The position numbers and the translations under genes were made by a program. DNA of 57,212 nucleotides from NCBI GenBank assembly GCA_900471605.1, contig UCEY01000009.1, positions 228,323-285,534 on the forward strand. Direction: 5' to 3'. This stretch comes from Hyphomicrobiales bacterium (GTDB lineage: Bacteria; Pseudomonadota; Alphaproteobacteria; Rhizobiales; Rhizobiaceae). Shown here in pieces: positions 32,081-41,082 of the stretch. The number at the start of each line of letters is the position of its first letter. The stretch's first letter is position 1. The notes below the pieces were generated by a model. The model saw nothing but the letters and a program-made list of their open reading frames with translations, did no database searches and was not told where the DNA came from.

Positions 32081-35000
32081 GTGGACACCGAAAGCGAACT
32101 CTTGAAAACGGCATGCGCGCGGATCAACGATCTCGCCGAACCTGCCTTCATCAAGGACAGCGCCCTCAACTACGTGGCGGTAAACGCCGCCTATGCGCGC
32201 CTTTTCGGCCTGCATCCGAGCGACTTCGGGGGCAATACCAGCCGTGGCCTTGCAGGGGCGCCGGAAGATGCCGACCGCAAGGAAAAGGAATGCCGGGCGA
32301 TCGTTTTCGGTACCGACGAGACGGCGCTCTGTTTCGACCGGTCCGGCGTCGTTCGCCACGAGATCAATATCGAGCGTTTCCTGACCGAAGACGACCATAC
32401 CTATCTTTTCGGCGCGTTCGGAGCGATTCCGCGCATCGGCGCAGTTTCCGAGCCCAAGGACGTTGCCCCGCCCGCGGTTGCTGTGCGCGCCGTCGTCCCA
32501 GCCGGCGGGTCGCATACCGGAAGTGCAAGGCCCGTCGCGCCGTTTTCGCCGTTCAACAATGCCCTTCTCGACGATGCCCTCGACATGCTCGAAATGGGCA
32601 TAGGCATCTACGACAAGCATAACGTTCTGCTCTACTGCAACTCGCAGCTCATCAACCATTTCGAGTCGATCTCGATCGACGTCCAGCCGGGCATCACACT
32701 CAGGGACATCCTCGGATTCGCCTACGATCGCCGTCACCGGGTGTCACCGGCGAGTTTCGGCCCCGATGCTCCGGACAAGGAGGCATGGATTGCCGAGCGA
32801 ATGAAGCCGTTCGACCTTCCCTATTCGGAAAGCACCGATCAGCTTTCGGACGGGCGCTGGCTGCGCAGCATCAACAAACGCCTCGAAAACGGCCTGCTGA
32901 TCGCCATCCGCCACGACGTGACGGAATTCAAGGAGCAGGAAATGCTCCTGCGCGCCCATGTCTCGGAAACGGACCTGTTTCGCGCCGTGCTCGAAGACCT
33001 GCCGGTGCCGGTGTTCGTGCGTAACAGCGACCGCCAGCTCACCTATGCCAACGCCGCCTACGAGGCGATGCTCGGCAAGCCCAGGACCCATTTCCTCGGC
33101 AAGACCGAAACGGAAATGTTCCCCGGCGCGGCCGATCGTTTCCGTCTCGAAAACGACCGCGTGATGATGGGCGAGGATATCGAGAAGTCGGAGGAGATCA
33201 CCTTCCCCGACGGATCGATCGTGCCGGTCATCACGCATCTGCGCCGGGTGACCACCAATGACGGCGCGCACAATCTCGTCGGTTCGCGCATGGACGTCTC
33301 CCTCATCAAGGAGGCGCAGAACAAGGCGGAGAAGATGGGCAAGGATCTGCAGACGATCCTGCACGCCATGCCTGTCGGCGTGGCGATCCTCGACGCGCAG
33401 TTCCTGTTCGAATACGCCAACCCGGCCTTCTATGCCTTCTGGGATGCCGGAGAGCAGTTCGAGCTGCCGGGCCGTTCCTACCGGGATTTTCTGAAAGTCA
33501 ATTTCGACCACGGCATCTACAGCGGCTCGACGCGCAGCTTCGAGGAGATCTACCAGGAGCGCATCGCCGCCCTGACCGACGGCCAGGAACGGCCGCCGAT
33601 CGAGGTGAAAAGCCGCAACGGCCTGGTGATCGTGATTTCCGGCACCCAGCTTTCCGGCGGAAAGATCCTGCTGAGCTACATGGACATCACCGCCGTGCGC
33701 AAGCGCGAGCAGGAGATCCAGGAAGCCCGCGCGGCGCTGGAAGCCCATGGCGCGCTGATGCGCGACGCGACGAGCGCCATGTCGCAAGGCCTGCTCATCC
33801 TGCATGACGGCGAGATCATCTTCTCCAACGATGCGCTGCCGGCCATGCTCGACATGCCGGCCGAGATGGTGGGCGCCGGATGCCTGTGGCGCGATCTCTT
33901 CCGCTATTGCGCAAGGCGCGGCGATCTCGGCACGCCCGAGGAGGCGGTGGCGACGCTCAAAGCCTGGGAGGATAACGTCGCTGCCGGCAAGCCGGTATTC
34001 GCCGCCTTCCGCATCGAGGGCGCCAAGTGGATCCATGTCGAGGCCAAGCTGACTGGCAGCGACCATTGGCTGGCGGTCTTCACCGACGTCACCGAGATGA
34101 AGAGCCGCGAGGAGGAGCTGACTCGCCTCCTGCAGCGCGCCGAGGCCGCCGACCGGGCGAAGTCGGAATTCCTCGCCAATATGAGCCACGAGATCCGCAC
34201 GCCGATGAACGGCGTGCTCGGCATGGCCGAACTGCTTGCCAAGTCCAATCTCGACACCCGCCAGAAGACCTTCATCGACATCATCGTCAAGTCGGGCAAT
34301 GCGCTCTTGACGATCATCAACGACATCCTCGACTTCTCCAAGATCGATGCCGGCCAGATGAAGCTGCGCAAGGCGCCGTTTGATCCGGTCGAGGCGATCG
34401 AGGACGTGGCGACGCTTCTGTCCTCCTCGGCCGCCGAAAAGGATATCGAGCTGATCGTGCGCGGCGACGCCTCGGTCCGCGAGACGGTGATGGGCGATGC
34501 CGGCCGTTTCCGCCAGATCATCACCAATCTCGTCGGCAATGCGGTGAAGTTCACCGAAAAGGGACATGTCTTCATCGATCTGAGGTCGGAGGCGAAAGGC
34601 CCCCGCGAGATGATGCTGTCGATCCGCATCGAGGATACCGGGCTCGGGATTCCCGAGGAAAAGCTGAAATCGGTCTTCGAAAAATTCTCGCAGGTCGATA
34701 CGTCCTCAACGCGCCGGCACGAGGGCACCGGGCTCGGGCTTGCGATCACCGCGGGCCTGACCGAGCTGTTCGGCGGTCATATCGACGTGACGAGCGAAGT
34801 CGGACGCGGTTCGGTCTTCACGGTCCACCTGCCGTTCCAGGTGGTCAGCGAACGCAATATCCTGACGGCCCTGCCGATCAACACGAGCGGCGCGCGCATC
34901 CTCGTCGTCGACGACAATGCCGTGAACCGCCGCATCCTCACCGAACAGCTCAGCATGTGGGGTTTCGACACGGTGGCGGCCGAGAGCGGCGCCGAGGGGC

Positions 35001-35836
35001 TGGCGATCCTCACCGAGGCGGCCCGTATCGGCGTTTTCGTCGATGCGATCGTGCTCGACTACCACATGCCGGAGATGAACGGGCTCGATTTCGCAAGACA
35101 CCTCAGGCGCGACCCGCGCTTCGACGGTACCGGCGTGGTTTTCCTCACGTCGATGGACATGGCCGGCGACGACAGCATGTTCGCCGCCCTCAACATCCAG
35201 GCGCATCTGATGAAACCGGCGCGCGCCAACCTGTTGCGCAGCACGATCATCGATGTCGTCCGTTCGATCCGCACCAGGCGGCGGGCAATCGAGGCGGAGC
35301 AGGCCGCGGCCCGGCCGCAGGCGCAGCCGGTGGTCCAGGCCGTGGCTCCGGCCGCCGTCGCCGCGCCGTCGAGTTCCGTCCCGGTAATCGCCGAGGAACC
35401 GGCAGCCCCGGTCTCCACGCCTCCCATGCAGGCCGCACCGACGCTCGACGTGCTGGTGGCCGAGGACAACGAGGTCAACCAGATCGTCTTCACCCAGATC
35501 CTGCAGACGACCGGCTGGCTGTTCCAGATCGTCAAGAACGGCGCGGAAGCCGTCGAGGCGTGGAAGAAGCACGATCCGGCCGTGATCATCATGGACGTCT
35601 CGATGCCGGTCATGAACGGGCATCAGGCGACCCAGAAGATCCGCGAGCTCGAACAGGAGACGGGCACCCACACACCGATCATCGGCGTCACGGCGCATGC
35701 GCTCGAAAGTGACCGCGAGCTCTGCTTCCAGGTCGGCATGGACGATTATCTCTCGAAGCCGATCAGTCCCGAGGCGCTCGAGGCCAAGATCCGCAACTGG
35801 CTCGGCGGCGCGATCGTGAGTTCCGCCTCAAATTAG
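32081..35836 (+). CDS. Hybrid sensor histidine kinase, five PAS domains and two receivers
   Basis: About 1251 aa, no obvious membrane segment, so probably a cytosolic sensor. Five PAS-like segments can be seen near residues 10-110, 160-270, 298-415, 420-540 and 561-680 (for example AVLEDLPVPVFVRNSDRQLT; LHAMPVGVAILDAQFLFEYA). The HisKA motif NMSHEIRTPMNG places the phosphorylated histidine at 703. N-box N816; DTGLGIP and GTGLGLAIT form the ATP lid. Receiver 1 has Asp993 (VLDYHMPEMNG) and receiver 2 has Asp1172 (IMDVSMPVMNG). No HPt domain is present, so phosphate must pass to a separate protein. GTG start chosen because AAGGAG lies nine bases upstream. A cheD gene converges 12 bases away. Signal unknown. 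Confidence 0.88.
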   Translation: MDTESELLKTACARINDLAEPAFIKDSALNYVAVNAAYARLFGLHPSDFGGNTSRGLAGAPEDADRKEKECRAIVFGTDETALCFDRSGVVRHEINIERFLTEDDHTYLFGAFGAIPRIGAVSEPKDVAPPAVAVRAVVPAGGSHTGSARPVAPFSPFNNALLDDALDMLEMGIGIYDKHNVLLYCNSQLINHFESISIDVQPGITLRDILGFAYDRRHRVSPASFGPDAPDKEAWIAERMKPFDLPYSESTDQLSDGRWLRSINKRLENGLLIAIRHDVTEFKEQEMLLRAHVSETDLFRAVLEDLPVPVFVRNSDRQLTYANAAYEAMLGKPRTHFLGKTETEMFPGAADRFRLENDRVMMGEDIEKSEEITFPDGSIVPVITHLRRVTTNDGAHNLVGSRMDVSLIKEAQNKAEKMGKDLQTILHAMPVGVAILDAQFLFEYANPAFYAFWDAGEQFELPGRSYRDFLKVNFDHGIYSGSTRSFEEIYQERIAALTDGQERPPIEVKSRNGLVIVISGTQLSGGKILLSYMDITAVRKREQEIQEARAALEAHGALMRDATSAMSQGLLILHDGEIIFSNDALPAMLDMPAEMVGAGCLWRDLFRYCARRGDLGTPEEAVATLKAWEDNVAAGKPVFAAFRIEGAKWIHVEAKLTGSDHWLAVFTDVTEMKSREEELTRLLQRAEAADRAKSEFLANMSHEIRTPMNGVLGMAELLAKSNLDTRQKTFIDIIVKSGNALLTIINDILDFSKIDAGQMKLRKAPFDPVEAIEDVATLLSSSAAEKDIELIVRGDASVRETVMGDAGRFRQIITNLVGNAVKFTEKGHVFIDLRSEAKGPREMMLSIRIEDTGLGIPEEKLKSVFEKFSQVDTSSTRRHEGTGLGLAITAGLTELFGGHIDVTSEVGRGSVFTVHLPFQVVSERNILTALPINTSGARILVVDDNAVNRRILTEQLSMWGFDTVAAESGAEGLAILTEAARIGVFVDAIVLDYHMPEMNGLDFARHLRRDPRFDGTGVVFLTSMDMAGDDSMFAALNIQAHLMKPARANLLRSTIIDVVRSIRTRRRAIEAEQAAARPQAQPVVQAVAPAAVAAPSSSVPVIAEEPAAPVSTPPMQAAPTLDVLVAEDNEVNQIVFTQILQTTGWLFQIVKNGAEAVEAWKKHDPAVIIMDVSMPVMNGHQATQKIRELEQETGTHTPIIGVTAHALESDRELCFQVGMDDYLSKPISPEALEAKIRNWLGGAIVSSASN

Positions 35837-35848
35837 CGGGCAAGACCG

Positions 35849-36406
35849 TCAGTATCGCCTTTCCCGCGATGCCGCCCACGGCATGCCGGAAAGCGAGGGG
35901 CCGGAAAGCGAGAGGCCGGAAATCGATGGGGCCGGGAGGGTGTCGGCCGTGATCCTCATCTGCACTCTGCCCGTCGTCGGGTGAAAGGCGATCCAGCGCG
36001 CCAGGTCGTCGCCCAGGCTGGCATCGACAAGCTTGATGCCTTCCTCCAGAAGAAAGCGCCTTGCGAAGGCCGCATTGAGAGATCCCGGATCGTAGCCGCT
36101 CGATTTGCGCGAGCGGCCGCCGAACAGCTTGGCGCGAAGATTTCGGCGTTCCGCGCCGAGGCTATAAAGATCGTCGACCAGCGCGCGCATGGCCGGCTCG
36201 CCATACCGTTCCGGGCGGTCGACGGTCTCCTGTCCGCCGCATGTCGGCAGGAGGAAATGGTTCAGTCCCCCGATGGCAACGAGAGGATCGTAGATGCAGG
36301 CCGAGACGCAGGAGCCGAGGACGGTCATCAGCACGACACCGGGGTCGCACGATACCGCGTACTGGCCGCCAATGACGTGCAGGGGTTGGAAGTCCATGAG
36401 GTTCAT
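35849..36406 (-). CDS. cheD: Orphan CheD chemoreceptor deamidase
   Basis: A 185-aa CheD. Opening LHVIGGQYAVSCDPGVVLMTVLGSC then VSACIYDP holds the catalytic Cys33; GGLNHFLLP gives His50. The AKLFGGRS, NAAFARRFLLEEGI and AFHPTTGRVQMRI segments continue the family pattern. CheD deamidates glutamines of chemoreceptors and in some species binds CheC. The C-terminus has an odd short repeat (SGLSLSGPSLSGMP). No chemotaxis genes are nearby; it converges on a hybrid kinase gene, 12 bases apart, so it is an orphan copy in this window. Confidence 0.88.
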   Translation of the reverse strand: MNLMDFQPLHVIGGQYAVSCDPGVVLMTVLGSCVSACIYDPLVAIGGLNHFLLPTCGGQETVDRPERYGEPAMRALVDDLYSLGAERRNLRAKLFGGRSRKSSGYDPGSLNAAFARRFLLEEGIKLVDASLGDDLARWIAFHPTTGRVQMRITADTLPAPSISGLSLSGPSLSGMPWAASRERRY

Positions 36407-36724
36407 CTAATGCCCTAAATCCGTGTATGCCGACAGCAGCTTCCCGCAAAAGTATGAAGGTGCCGGGCTGAGAGGAAGGACCAAGAATGAGGGGCGAGAA
36501 ATTCGGACTAGCCCAGTTTTCATAACTGGAAGCAGGTTTTTGGCATTTTTCGCGCGTCAATTGTGCCGGGTCGAACCTGCCGATGCGCCGATCCGGCGAT
36601 CGCACGTCGGTGCGATCGGTTTTCCGTTCAGGAACCATTAAGCACGGGACGTGCATTGTCCGCGAATACCGAGCCCCTTCCTGCCGCTTTAGAGCGCGAC
36701 TCGGTGGAAACGGAGACGCTTGCG
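36407..36724. other. Intergenic region with hairpin
   Basis: 318 bases between divergent genes, no coding frame supported. A perfect CGATCGCAC-GTCG-GTGCGATCG hairpin at 36597-36618 followed by GTTTTCC looks like a terminator although no plus-strand gene precedes it; it might end a small RNA or act as a leader structure for the gene at 36725. Confidence 0.4.
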
Positions 36725-37090
36725 ATGAAGAAGATGATTGTCTCGGCGCTGATCCTGGCCGCTACCTGCACCAGCATCGTGTTGCCGGCCGGCGAAGCGG
36801 CGGCCCAGCAGTGGGACAGACACTACGACCGATATGACAGATATGACCGATACGACCGCCGTGGGCCTCCGCCGCGCAGACATCACAACAATACCGGTGC
36901 GGTGATCGCCGGCGGCCTGGCCGCAGGCGTCATCGGCGGCCTGATCGGCGGCGCAATCGCCAATGACGGCGGGCCGCGCTACATCGATCCGCCACCGCCA
37001 CCCCGGCCGCGCTGCTGGTACGAGGACCGCCGTGTGCGCAACGCCTATGACGGCGGCTGGCACATGGAAAGCCTGCGCGTCTGCCAATAG
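36725..37090 (+). CDS. Secreted glycine-zipper protein with YDR repeats
   Basis: A 121-aa exported protein. Signal peptide residues 1 to about 28 (ILAATCTSIVLPAGEAAA). A short tandem repeat follows (DRYDRYDRYDRR; nine-base DNA repeats CGATATGACAGATATGAC), then His/Pro, a glycine zipper GAVIAGGLAAGVIGGLIGGAIAN near 60-82, a proline run and a C-terminal segment with two cysteines (PRCWYEDRRVRN ... LRVCQ). The layout matches the gene at 31256, on the other side of the kinase/cheD pair. Envelope protein of unknown function. Confidence 0.78.
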   Translation: MKKMIVSALILAATCTSIVLPAGEAAAQQWDRHYDRYDRYDRYDRRGPPPRRHHNNTGAVIAGGLAAGVIGGLIGGAIANDGGPRYIDPPPPPRPRCWYEDRRVRNAYDGGWHMESLRVCQ

Positions 37091-37175
37091 GCCGCCGCGT
37101 GACCCGATGGATGGCAGCCGGTCGTCAGGCCGGCTATTCTGCGTCGGGTGACCCCTTTTGCGCCGGATGACCGTT

Positions 37176-37913
37176 TCAGGATGCCGGCTTGATGCCGCAC
37201 AACATCTCGCGCTTGCCCGCAAAACCTGGACGCCGCTCCACGACGAAGCCGGCTGCCTGAAGGTTTCGCCGTACGAAGCCGGCGGCGGCATAGGTGCCGA
37301 ACGTGCCGCCGGGCAAGGTCCTGCCGTGGATCGCCTGCATGATTTCGGGCGACCACATGTCGGGATTGCGGGACGGCGCAAAGCCGTCGAGGAACCAGGC
37401 GTCGAAATCCGCCTCCGCCAGGGAAACGCCTTCGAGCGCCGGGCCGCAGACGACGGTGAGCCGGGTCTGGGTATCGGCCTCGATCACCACATGGCCGGCG
37501 GGCCTGTCAGGCCACGCCCCGACCAGCGCCTGCCGTTCCGCGTCGATCTCCGGCCAGCGGGCAAGCGCCCGATCGATCTCGTCGCGCTGCATCGGATAGA
37601 GCTCGAACGAGGTGAAATGCAGCTTTGCGCCGGGGGCGCGGAAAAGCTTCCATTGCCGCCAGGTCTCGCAGAAATTCAGGCCGGTGCCGAAGCCGAGTTC
37701 GCCTATCCGGAAATTCCGACGCCCTTCCCAGCGCTCCGGCAGGCCGTTGCCGGCCAGGAACGTGTGGCCGCATTCCAGCCGCCCGTCGGTGCGGCAATAA
37801 AAGTGATCGCCAAATTTCTGGGAATAGGGCATATCGCCCTCATGCCAATCCAGGGCCTGGGCATCGGGATTCTGGCTGTCGGTCGCACGAACTTCAGGAT
37901 GACGATCACTCAT
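37176..37913 (-). CDS. mnmD: tRNA (mnm5s2U34)-methyltransferase MnmD
   Basis: A 245-aa SAM-dependent methyltransferase that finishes the wobble-uridine modification by methylating nm5s2U34. Family landmarks: DMPYSQKFGDHFYCRTDG near 28-45, CGHTFLAGNGLPERW, the SAM loop ELGFGTGLNFCETW near 88-101, and FDAWFLDGFAPSRNPDMW near 185-202, then GTFGTYAAAGFVRRNL. In enterobacteria this domain is fused to an FAD oxidase in MnmC. Here it stands alone and its start overlaps that of a divergent FAD oxidoreductase gene (bases CATG at 37911-37914). Confidence 0.9.
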   Translation of the reverse strand: MSDRHPEVRATDSQNPDAQALDWHEGDMPYSQKFGDHFYCRTDGRLECGHTFLAGNGLPERWEGRRNFRIGELGFGTGLNFCETWRQWKLFRAPGAKLHFTSFELYPMQRDEIDRALARWPEIDAERQALVGAWPDRPAGHVVIEADTQTRLTVVCGPALEGVSLAEADFDAWFLDGFAPSRNPDMWSPEIMQAIHGRTLPGGTFGTYAAAGFVRRNLQAAGFVVERRPGFAGKREMLCGIKPAS

Positions 37914-39102
37914 GGGACATGCGGATAATCCTGCCGGCTTCGGCGGTCAATCTCATGTCCTTCCGTCATCCGCGGATCTCGTCATCGTCGGTGGCGGCGT
38001 CATGGGCCTGTGGGCGGCGGTCAAGGCCGAGCGTCTGGGTATCCGCACCCTGCTTGTCGATGCCGGCCCGCTGGGGCAGGGGGCGAGCGGCGGGCTGCTC
38101 GGCGCCCTGATGCCGCACATGCCGGACAAATGGAACGACAAGAAACAGTTCCAGTTCGATGCGCTCCTGTCGCTGGAAGACGAGATCGCCGAGCTTGAGG
38201 CCGAGACCGGGATGGCCTGCGGCTACCGCCGGTCCGGCCGGCTGATCCCGCTGCCGAAGCCGCATCTGCGAAAGATCGCGCTCGGCCATTCGGCCGATGC
38301 CGAAGCGTGCTGGCGGCGCGGCGAGCGGCGTTTCCACTGGCATGTGCTCGACCGCCCCCCGCAGAAGGGGTGGCCGGATGCTTCCTTCACCGCCGCCGGC
38401 CTCGTCCACGACACCTTTGCGGCGCGCGTATCGCCGCGCGGTCTAGTTTCGGCGCTTGCCGCCTTCCTTCGATCCGCGGGCCATGTGCAGGTCGTCGAGG
38501 GGATCGAGGCGGAGACGATCGACCCGGTATCGAATAGGATTATATTCCGAGGCGGCGGAAGCGTCGCGTTCGGGCACTGCATCGTCTCGGCCGGCCACCG
38601 ATCCTTCCCGCTGCTTGAAGGGATTTCGCCACCCTATCCGCGTCTCATCGGCCAGCCGGTCAAGGGACAGGCGGCCCTGCTGAAGGCCGATATCGACCCC
38701 GCCCTGCCGGTGATCTTCCTGAACGGTCTTTATGTGGTCGCCCATGAGGGCGGCCATGTGGCGGTCGGCAGCACCAGCGAGGATGTGTTCGACGATCCGT
38801 CCTCGACCGATACCCAGCTCGACGACCTCATCTTGCGCGCCCGGGCACTGGTGCCGGCCCTGGCCAAGGCCCCTGTCGCCGAGCGCTGGGTGGGATTGAG
38901 GCCGAAGGCGATCGACCGCGATCCGATGGTCGGTCCGCATCCCGATCACGCCCGAGTGATTGCGCTCACAGGTGGTTTCAAGGTGAGTTTCGGCATCGCG
39001 CACAGGTTGGCGGATGCGGCGCTCAATGCCGTGAATGGCCGGGAAATGCGGCTTCCGTCGTCATTCACGCTCGCCAATCATCTGGCGATCGCCTCGCGTT
39101 AA
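37912..39102 (+). CDS. FAD-dependent oxidoreductase (DAO family, MnmC1-like candidate)
   Basis: A 396-aa flavoprotein. The GXGXXG motif LVIVGGGVMGLWAAVKAERLG is near residues 23-43, then GQGASGGLLGALMPHMPDKWN, reminiscent of the MnmC oxidase GNPQGALYPHL segment, and a C-terminal GLRPKAIDRDPMVGPHP and TGGFKVSFGIAHRLA FAD contact. DAO enzymes oxidise C-N bonds. Its divergent pairing with mnmD suggests it removes the carboxymethyl group from cmnm5U34, the first MnmC step, but an amino-acid oxidase role is possible. AGGA lies about 12 bases before the ATG. Confidence 0.78.
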   Translation: MGHADNPAGFGGQSHVLPSSADLVIVGGGVMGLWAAVKAERLGIRTLLVDAGPLGQGASGGLLGALMPHMPDKWNDKKQFQFDALLSLEDEIAELEAETGMACGYRRSGRLIPLPKPHLRKIALGHSADAEACWRRGERRFHWHVLDRPPQKGWPDASFTAAGLVHDTFAARVSPRGLVSALAAFLRSAGHVQVVEGIEAETIDPVSNRIIFRGGGSVAFGHCIVSAGHRSFPLLEGISPPYPRLIGQPVKGQAALLKADIDPALPVIFLNGLYVVAHEGGHVAVGSTSEDVFDDPSSTDTQLDDLILRARALVPALAKAPVAERWVGLRPKAIDRDPMVGPHPDHARVIALTGGFKVSFGIAHRLADAALNAVNGREMRLPSSFTLANHLAIASR

Positions 39103-39226
39103 ACGCGAGTTTTCGGCCCTCCGCGTCGTTATTCTGTCACGCAAATCACTTAACCCCCACCGCAGGGATTGTTGAGCAATGCGTAAAACAACGGGGTTGC
39201 TGAAAAGGACGTTCAGAAGGTGACGC

Positions 39227-39934
39227 ATGCGCTATGCCATTCATTTCACGCCTCCGGCGCATGATCCGCTGACGCTGGCCGCGGCCCAGTGGCTTGGCCG
39301 CAACGCCTTTTCGGGCGATGCGACGGAGCCGCCGGCAATCCGCGGCATGGGCATTCACGAGGTCGCTTTCCACACCGCACTGCCGCGCCGCTACGGTTTT
39401 CATGCGACGCTGAAGGCGCCGTTCCGGCTGGCGCCCGACGTTACCGAATCGATGCTGCTGCGCCACCTGATGCGGTTTGCCGGAACCCACAGCCCGTTCG
39501 AGCTGCCCAGGCTCGAAGTCGTGCGGCTCGGCAATTTTTTCGGCCTGGCGCCGGTCGTGCCCTGCGACACCATGCGGTTTCTTGCCGCGTCCGTCGTCCA
39601 GGAATTCGACAATTTCCGCACGCCGCTGACCGAGGCAGAACTGGAACGCAACGATCCGGGCAATCTGTCTGCACCGCAATTCGCCAACCTGCACCGCTGG
39701 GGCCATCCTTACGTGATGGACGAGTTCCGGTTCCACATGACGCTGACCGGCCCGTTGCTGCCGGTCGAGATGCCGCGTTTCGATCTGGCGCTGCGCGACT
39801 ATTTCGAACCCTACCTGAAAAAGCCGGTCGAGATCGCCAATCTGGCGCTGTTCATCGAGGAAGAGCCAGGCGCCCCTTTCCAGGTGCATTCGCTGCATCC
39901 GATGGGTCGCGTGGCGGCGCGCAAGATCGCCTGA
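39227..39934 (+). CDS. DUF1045 protein, 2H phosphoesterase fold
   Basis: A 235-aa protein with the two His-x-Thr motifs of the 2H superfamily: FHATLKAP (His59, Thr61) and FHMTLTGP (His170, Thr172). DUF1045 members are often near phosphonate genes (PhnPP-like cyclic phosphodiesterases); no phn gene is in this window, so substrate is open. The ATG at 39227 has AGAAGGTG upstream. A 61-base gap separates it from the AraC gene. Confidence 0.82.
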   Translation: MRYAIHFTPPAHDPLTLAAAQWLGRNAFSGDATEPPAIRGMGIHEVAFHTALPRRYGFHATLKAPFRLAPDVTESMLLRHLMRFAGTHSPFELPRLEVVRLGNFFGLAPVVPCDTMRFLAASVVQEFDNFRTPLTEAELERNDPGNLSAPQFANLHRWGHPYVMDEFRFHMTLTGPLLPVEMPRFDLALRDYFEPYLKKPVEIANLALFIEEEPGAPFQVHSLHPMGRVAARKIA

Positions 39935-39995
39935 AAGGCTGAAGGCGGTCACTTTTGTTCAAGAGGCCGGCGCGGAAATCTGCTATATCCGCGCG

Positions 39996-40853
39996 ATGCA
40001 GAACGTCTCGCAGGAACAGGCAGCCGATTACATGCCGCTCGCCCAGGCGGAAACCACCCGCTTCTGGCGCGACAGCCGTTTCGGGGGCATGGAATGTCTG
40101 TCCGCCACATTCCTCACCCATGAATTCGCGCCACACGCGCACGACACGTTCAGCATCGGCGCCATCGAGCGCGGCGCCCAGATCGCGACGATCCGGGGCT
40201 TACGCGAAAGCTCGGGGCCGGGCGATCTCTATCTCATAAATCCCGGCGAGATCCACGACGGCGCGCCCGTCGAGGGCGGTTATCGCTACCGGATGATCTA
40301 TCCCGACATGGCGCTGTTTCGCGAAATCCTCGAAGACGTCACCGGCAAATCCTTCCAGGGCACGCCGGCCTTCGGCAGGCAGATCCTTCACGACCAGGCG
40401 CTCGCCGACGCGTTTCACGCGGCGCACCGGACGCTCGAGGAAGGGGCGGGCGCTCTCGAAACCAGTCAGGCGATGTTCCTTGTGCTTGACGCGATGTTCC
40501 GCCGCCACGGCAGTTCGATCATCGTGCCGGCCGATACCGCGGAGCGCACGACAGTGCGCCAGGCCCGCGATTACCTGGTCGAAAATTTCGCCTCCGATGT
40601 CGGACTGGAGGAGTTGGCAACGGTCGCGGGTCTCAGCCGCGCCCATCTCATCCGCGCCTTCCGCAAGGAATTCCACATCACGCCGCATTCCTTCCTCACC
40701 GATATCCGCATCCGCGCGGCGCGGCGGCGCCTGCGGGAGGGCGGCCAGCCGGCCGAGATCGCGCTTGAATGCGGTTTTGCCGACCAGGCGCATTTCACCC
40801 GGCACTTCAAGGCGCGTACCGGCCTGACGCCGGGGCAGTATCGCGCGCGCTGA
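39996..40853 (+). CDS. AraC-family regulator, cupin sensor
   Basis: A 285-aa regulator. The N-terminal cupin-like sensor (residues about 25-170) has HEFAPHAHDTFSIGAIERG and DLYLINPGEIHDGAPV. The C-terminal double helix-turn-helix spans about 185-285 (DVGLEELATVAGLSRAHLIRAFR; PAEIALECGFADQAHFTRHFKARTGLTPGQYR). It lies upstream of azlCD on the same strand, separated by a RIME-type element; this AraC-AzlC-AzlD order is common, so it probably regulates amino-acid export. Start at 39996 (MQNVSQEQ). Confidence 0.87.
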   Translation: MQNVSQEQAADYMPLAQAETTRFWRDSRFGGMECLSATFLTHEFAPHAHDTFSIGAIERGAQIATIRGLRESSGPGDLYLINPGEIHDGAPVEGGYRYRMIYPDMALFREILEDVTGKSFQGTPAFGRQILHDQALADAFHAAHRTLEEGAGALETSQAMFLVLDAMFRRHGSSIIVPADTAERTTVRQARDYLVENFASDVGLEELATVAGLSRAHLIRAFRKEFHITPHSFLTDIRIRAARRRLREGGQPAEIALECGFADQAHFTRHFKARTGLTPGQYRAR

Positions 40854-40892
40854 TCACTTTCGTTCAAGACGGCAGGTCTGGGCGCCTTTAAG

Positions 40893-41047
40893 CCCCTCAC
40901 CCAGAGCGCAGCAAGCTGCGCTCTACCTCTCCCCACAGGCGGGGAGAGGGGACGTGCCCCGCGCGATGTCGAAGTGAAACGGAGAGAGGGCGGCATATGT
41001 CCTTCTCCCCGCGTGCGGGGAGAAGGTGCCGGCAGGCGGATGAGGGG
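40893..41047. repeat. RIME-type rhizobial intergenic mosaic element
   Basis: About 155 bases framed by CCCCTCAC and TGAGGGGC. Three hairpins lie inside: AGAGCGCAGC/GCTGCGCTCT (40903-40924), CCTCTCCCC/GGGGAGAGG (40926-40949) and CCTTCTCCCCGC/GCGGGGAGAAGG (41001-41026), then GTGCCGGCAGGCGGATGAGGGG. This matches the rhizobial intergenic mosaic pattern as I know it. It separates the AraC gene from azlC. Confidence 0.85.
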
Positions 41048-41082
41048 CAGACGCCATATCTGCCCGAGATCAAGGTTATCGA

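Noticed and set aside
32744..34567. 607-aa minus-strand open frame opposite the hybrid kinase
   Set aside because: Shadow of the PAS/HisKA region; no ribosome site and no recognisable domain.
36725..36870. Short tandem repeat (YDR) considered as a separate repeat locus
   Set aside because: Only about four nine-base units, in frame within a secreted-protein gene; described there.
40920..41030. Repeated hairpins considered as a CRISPR array
   Set aside because: The stems differ from each other and spacing is irregular; they are parts of one RIME-type element.
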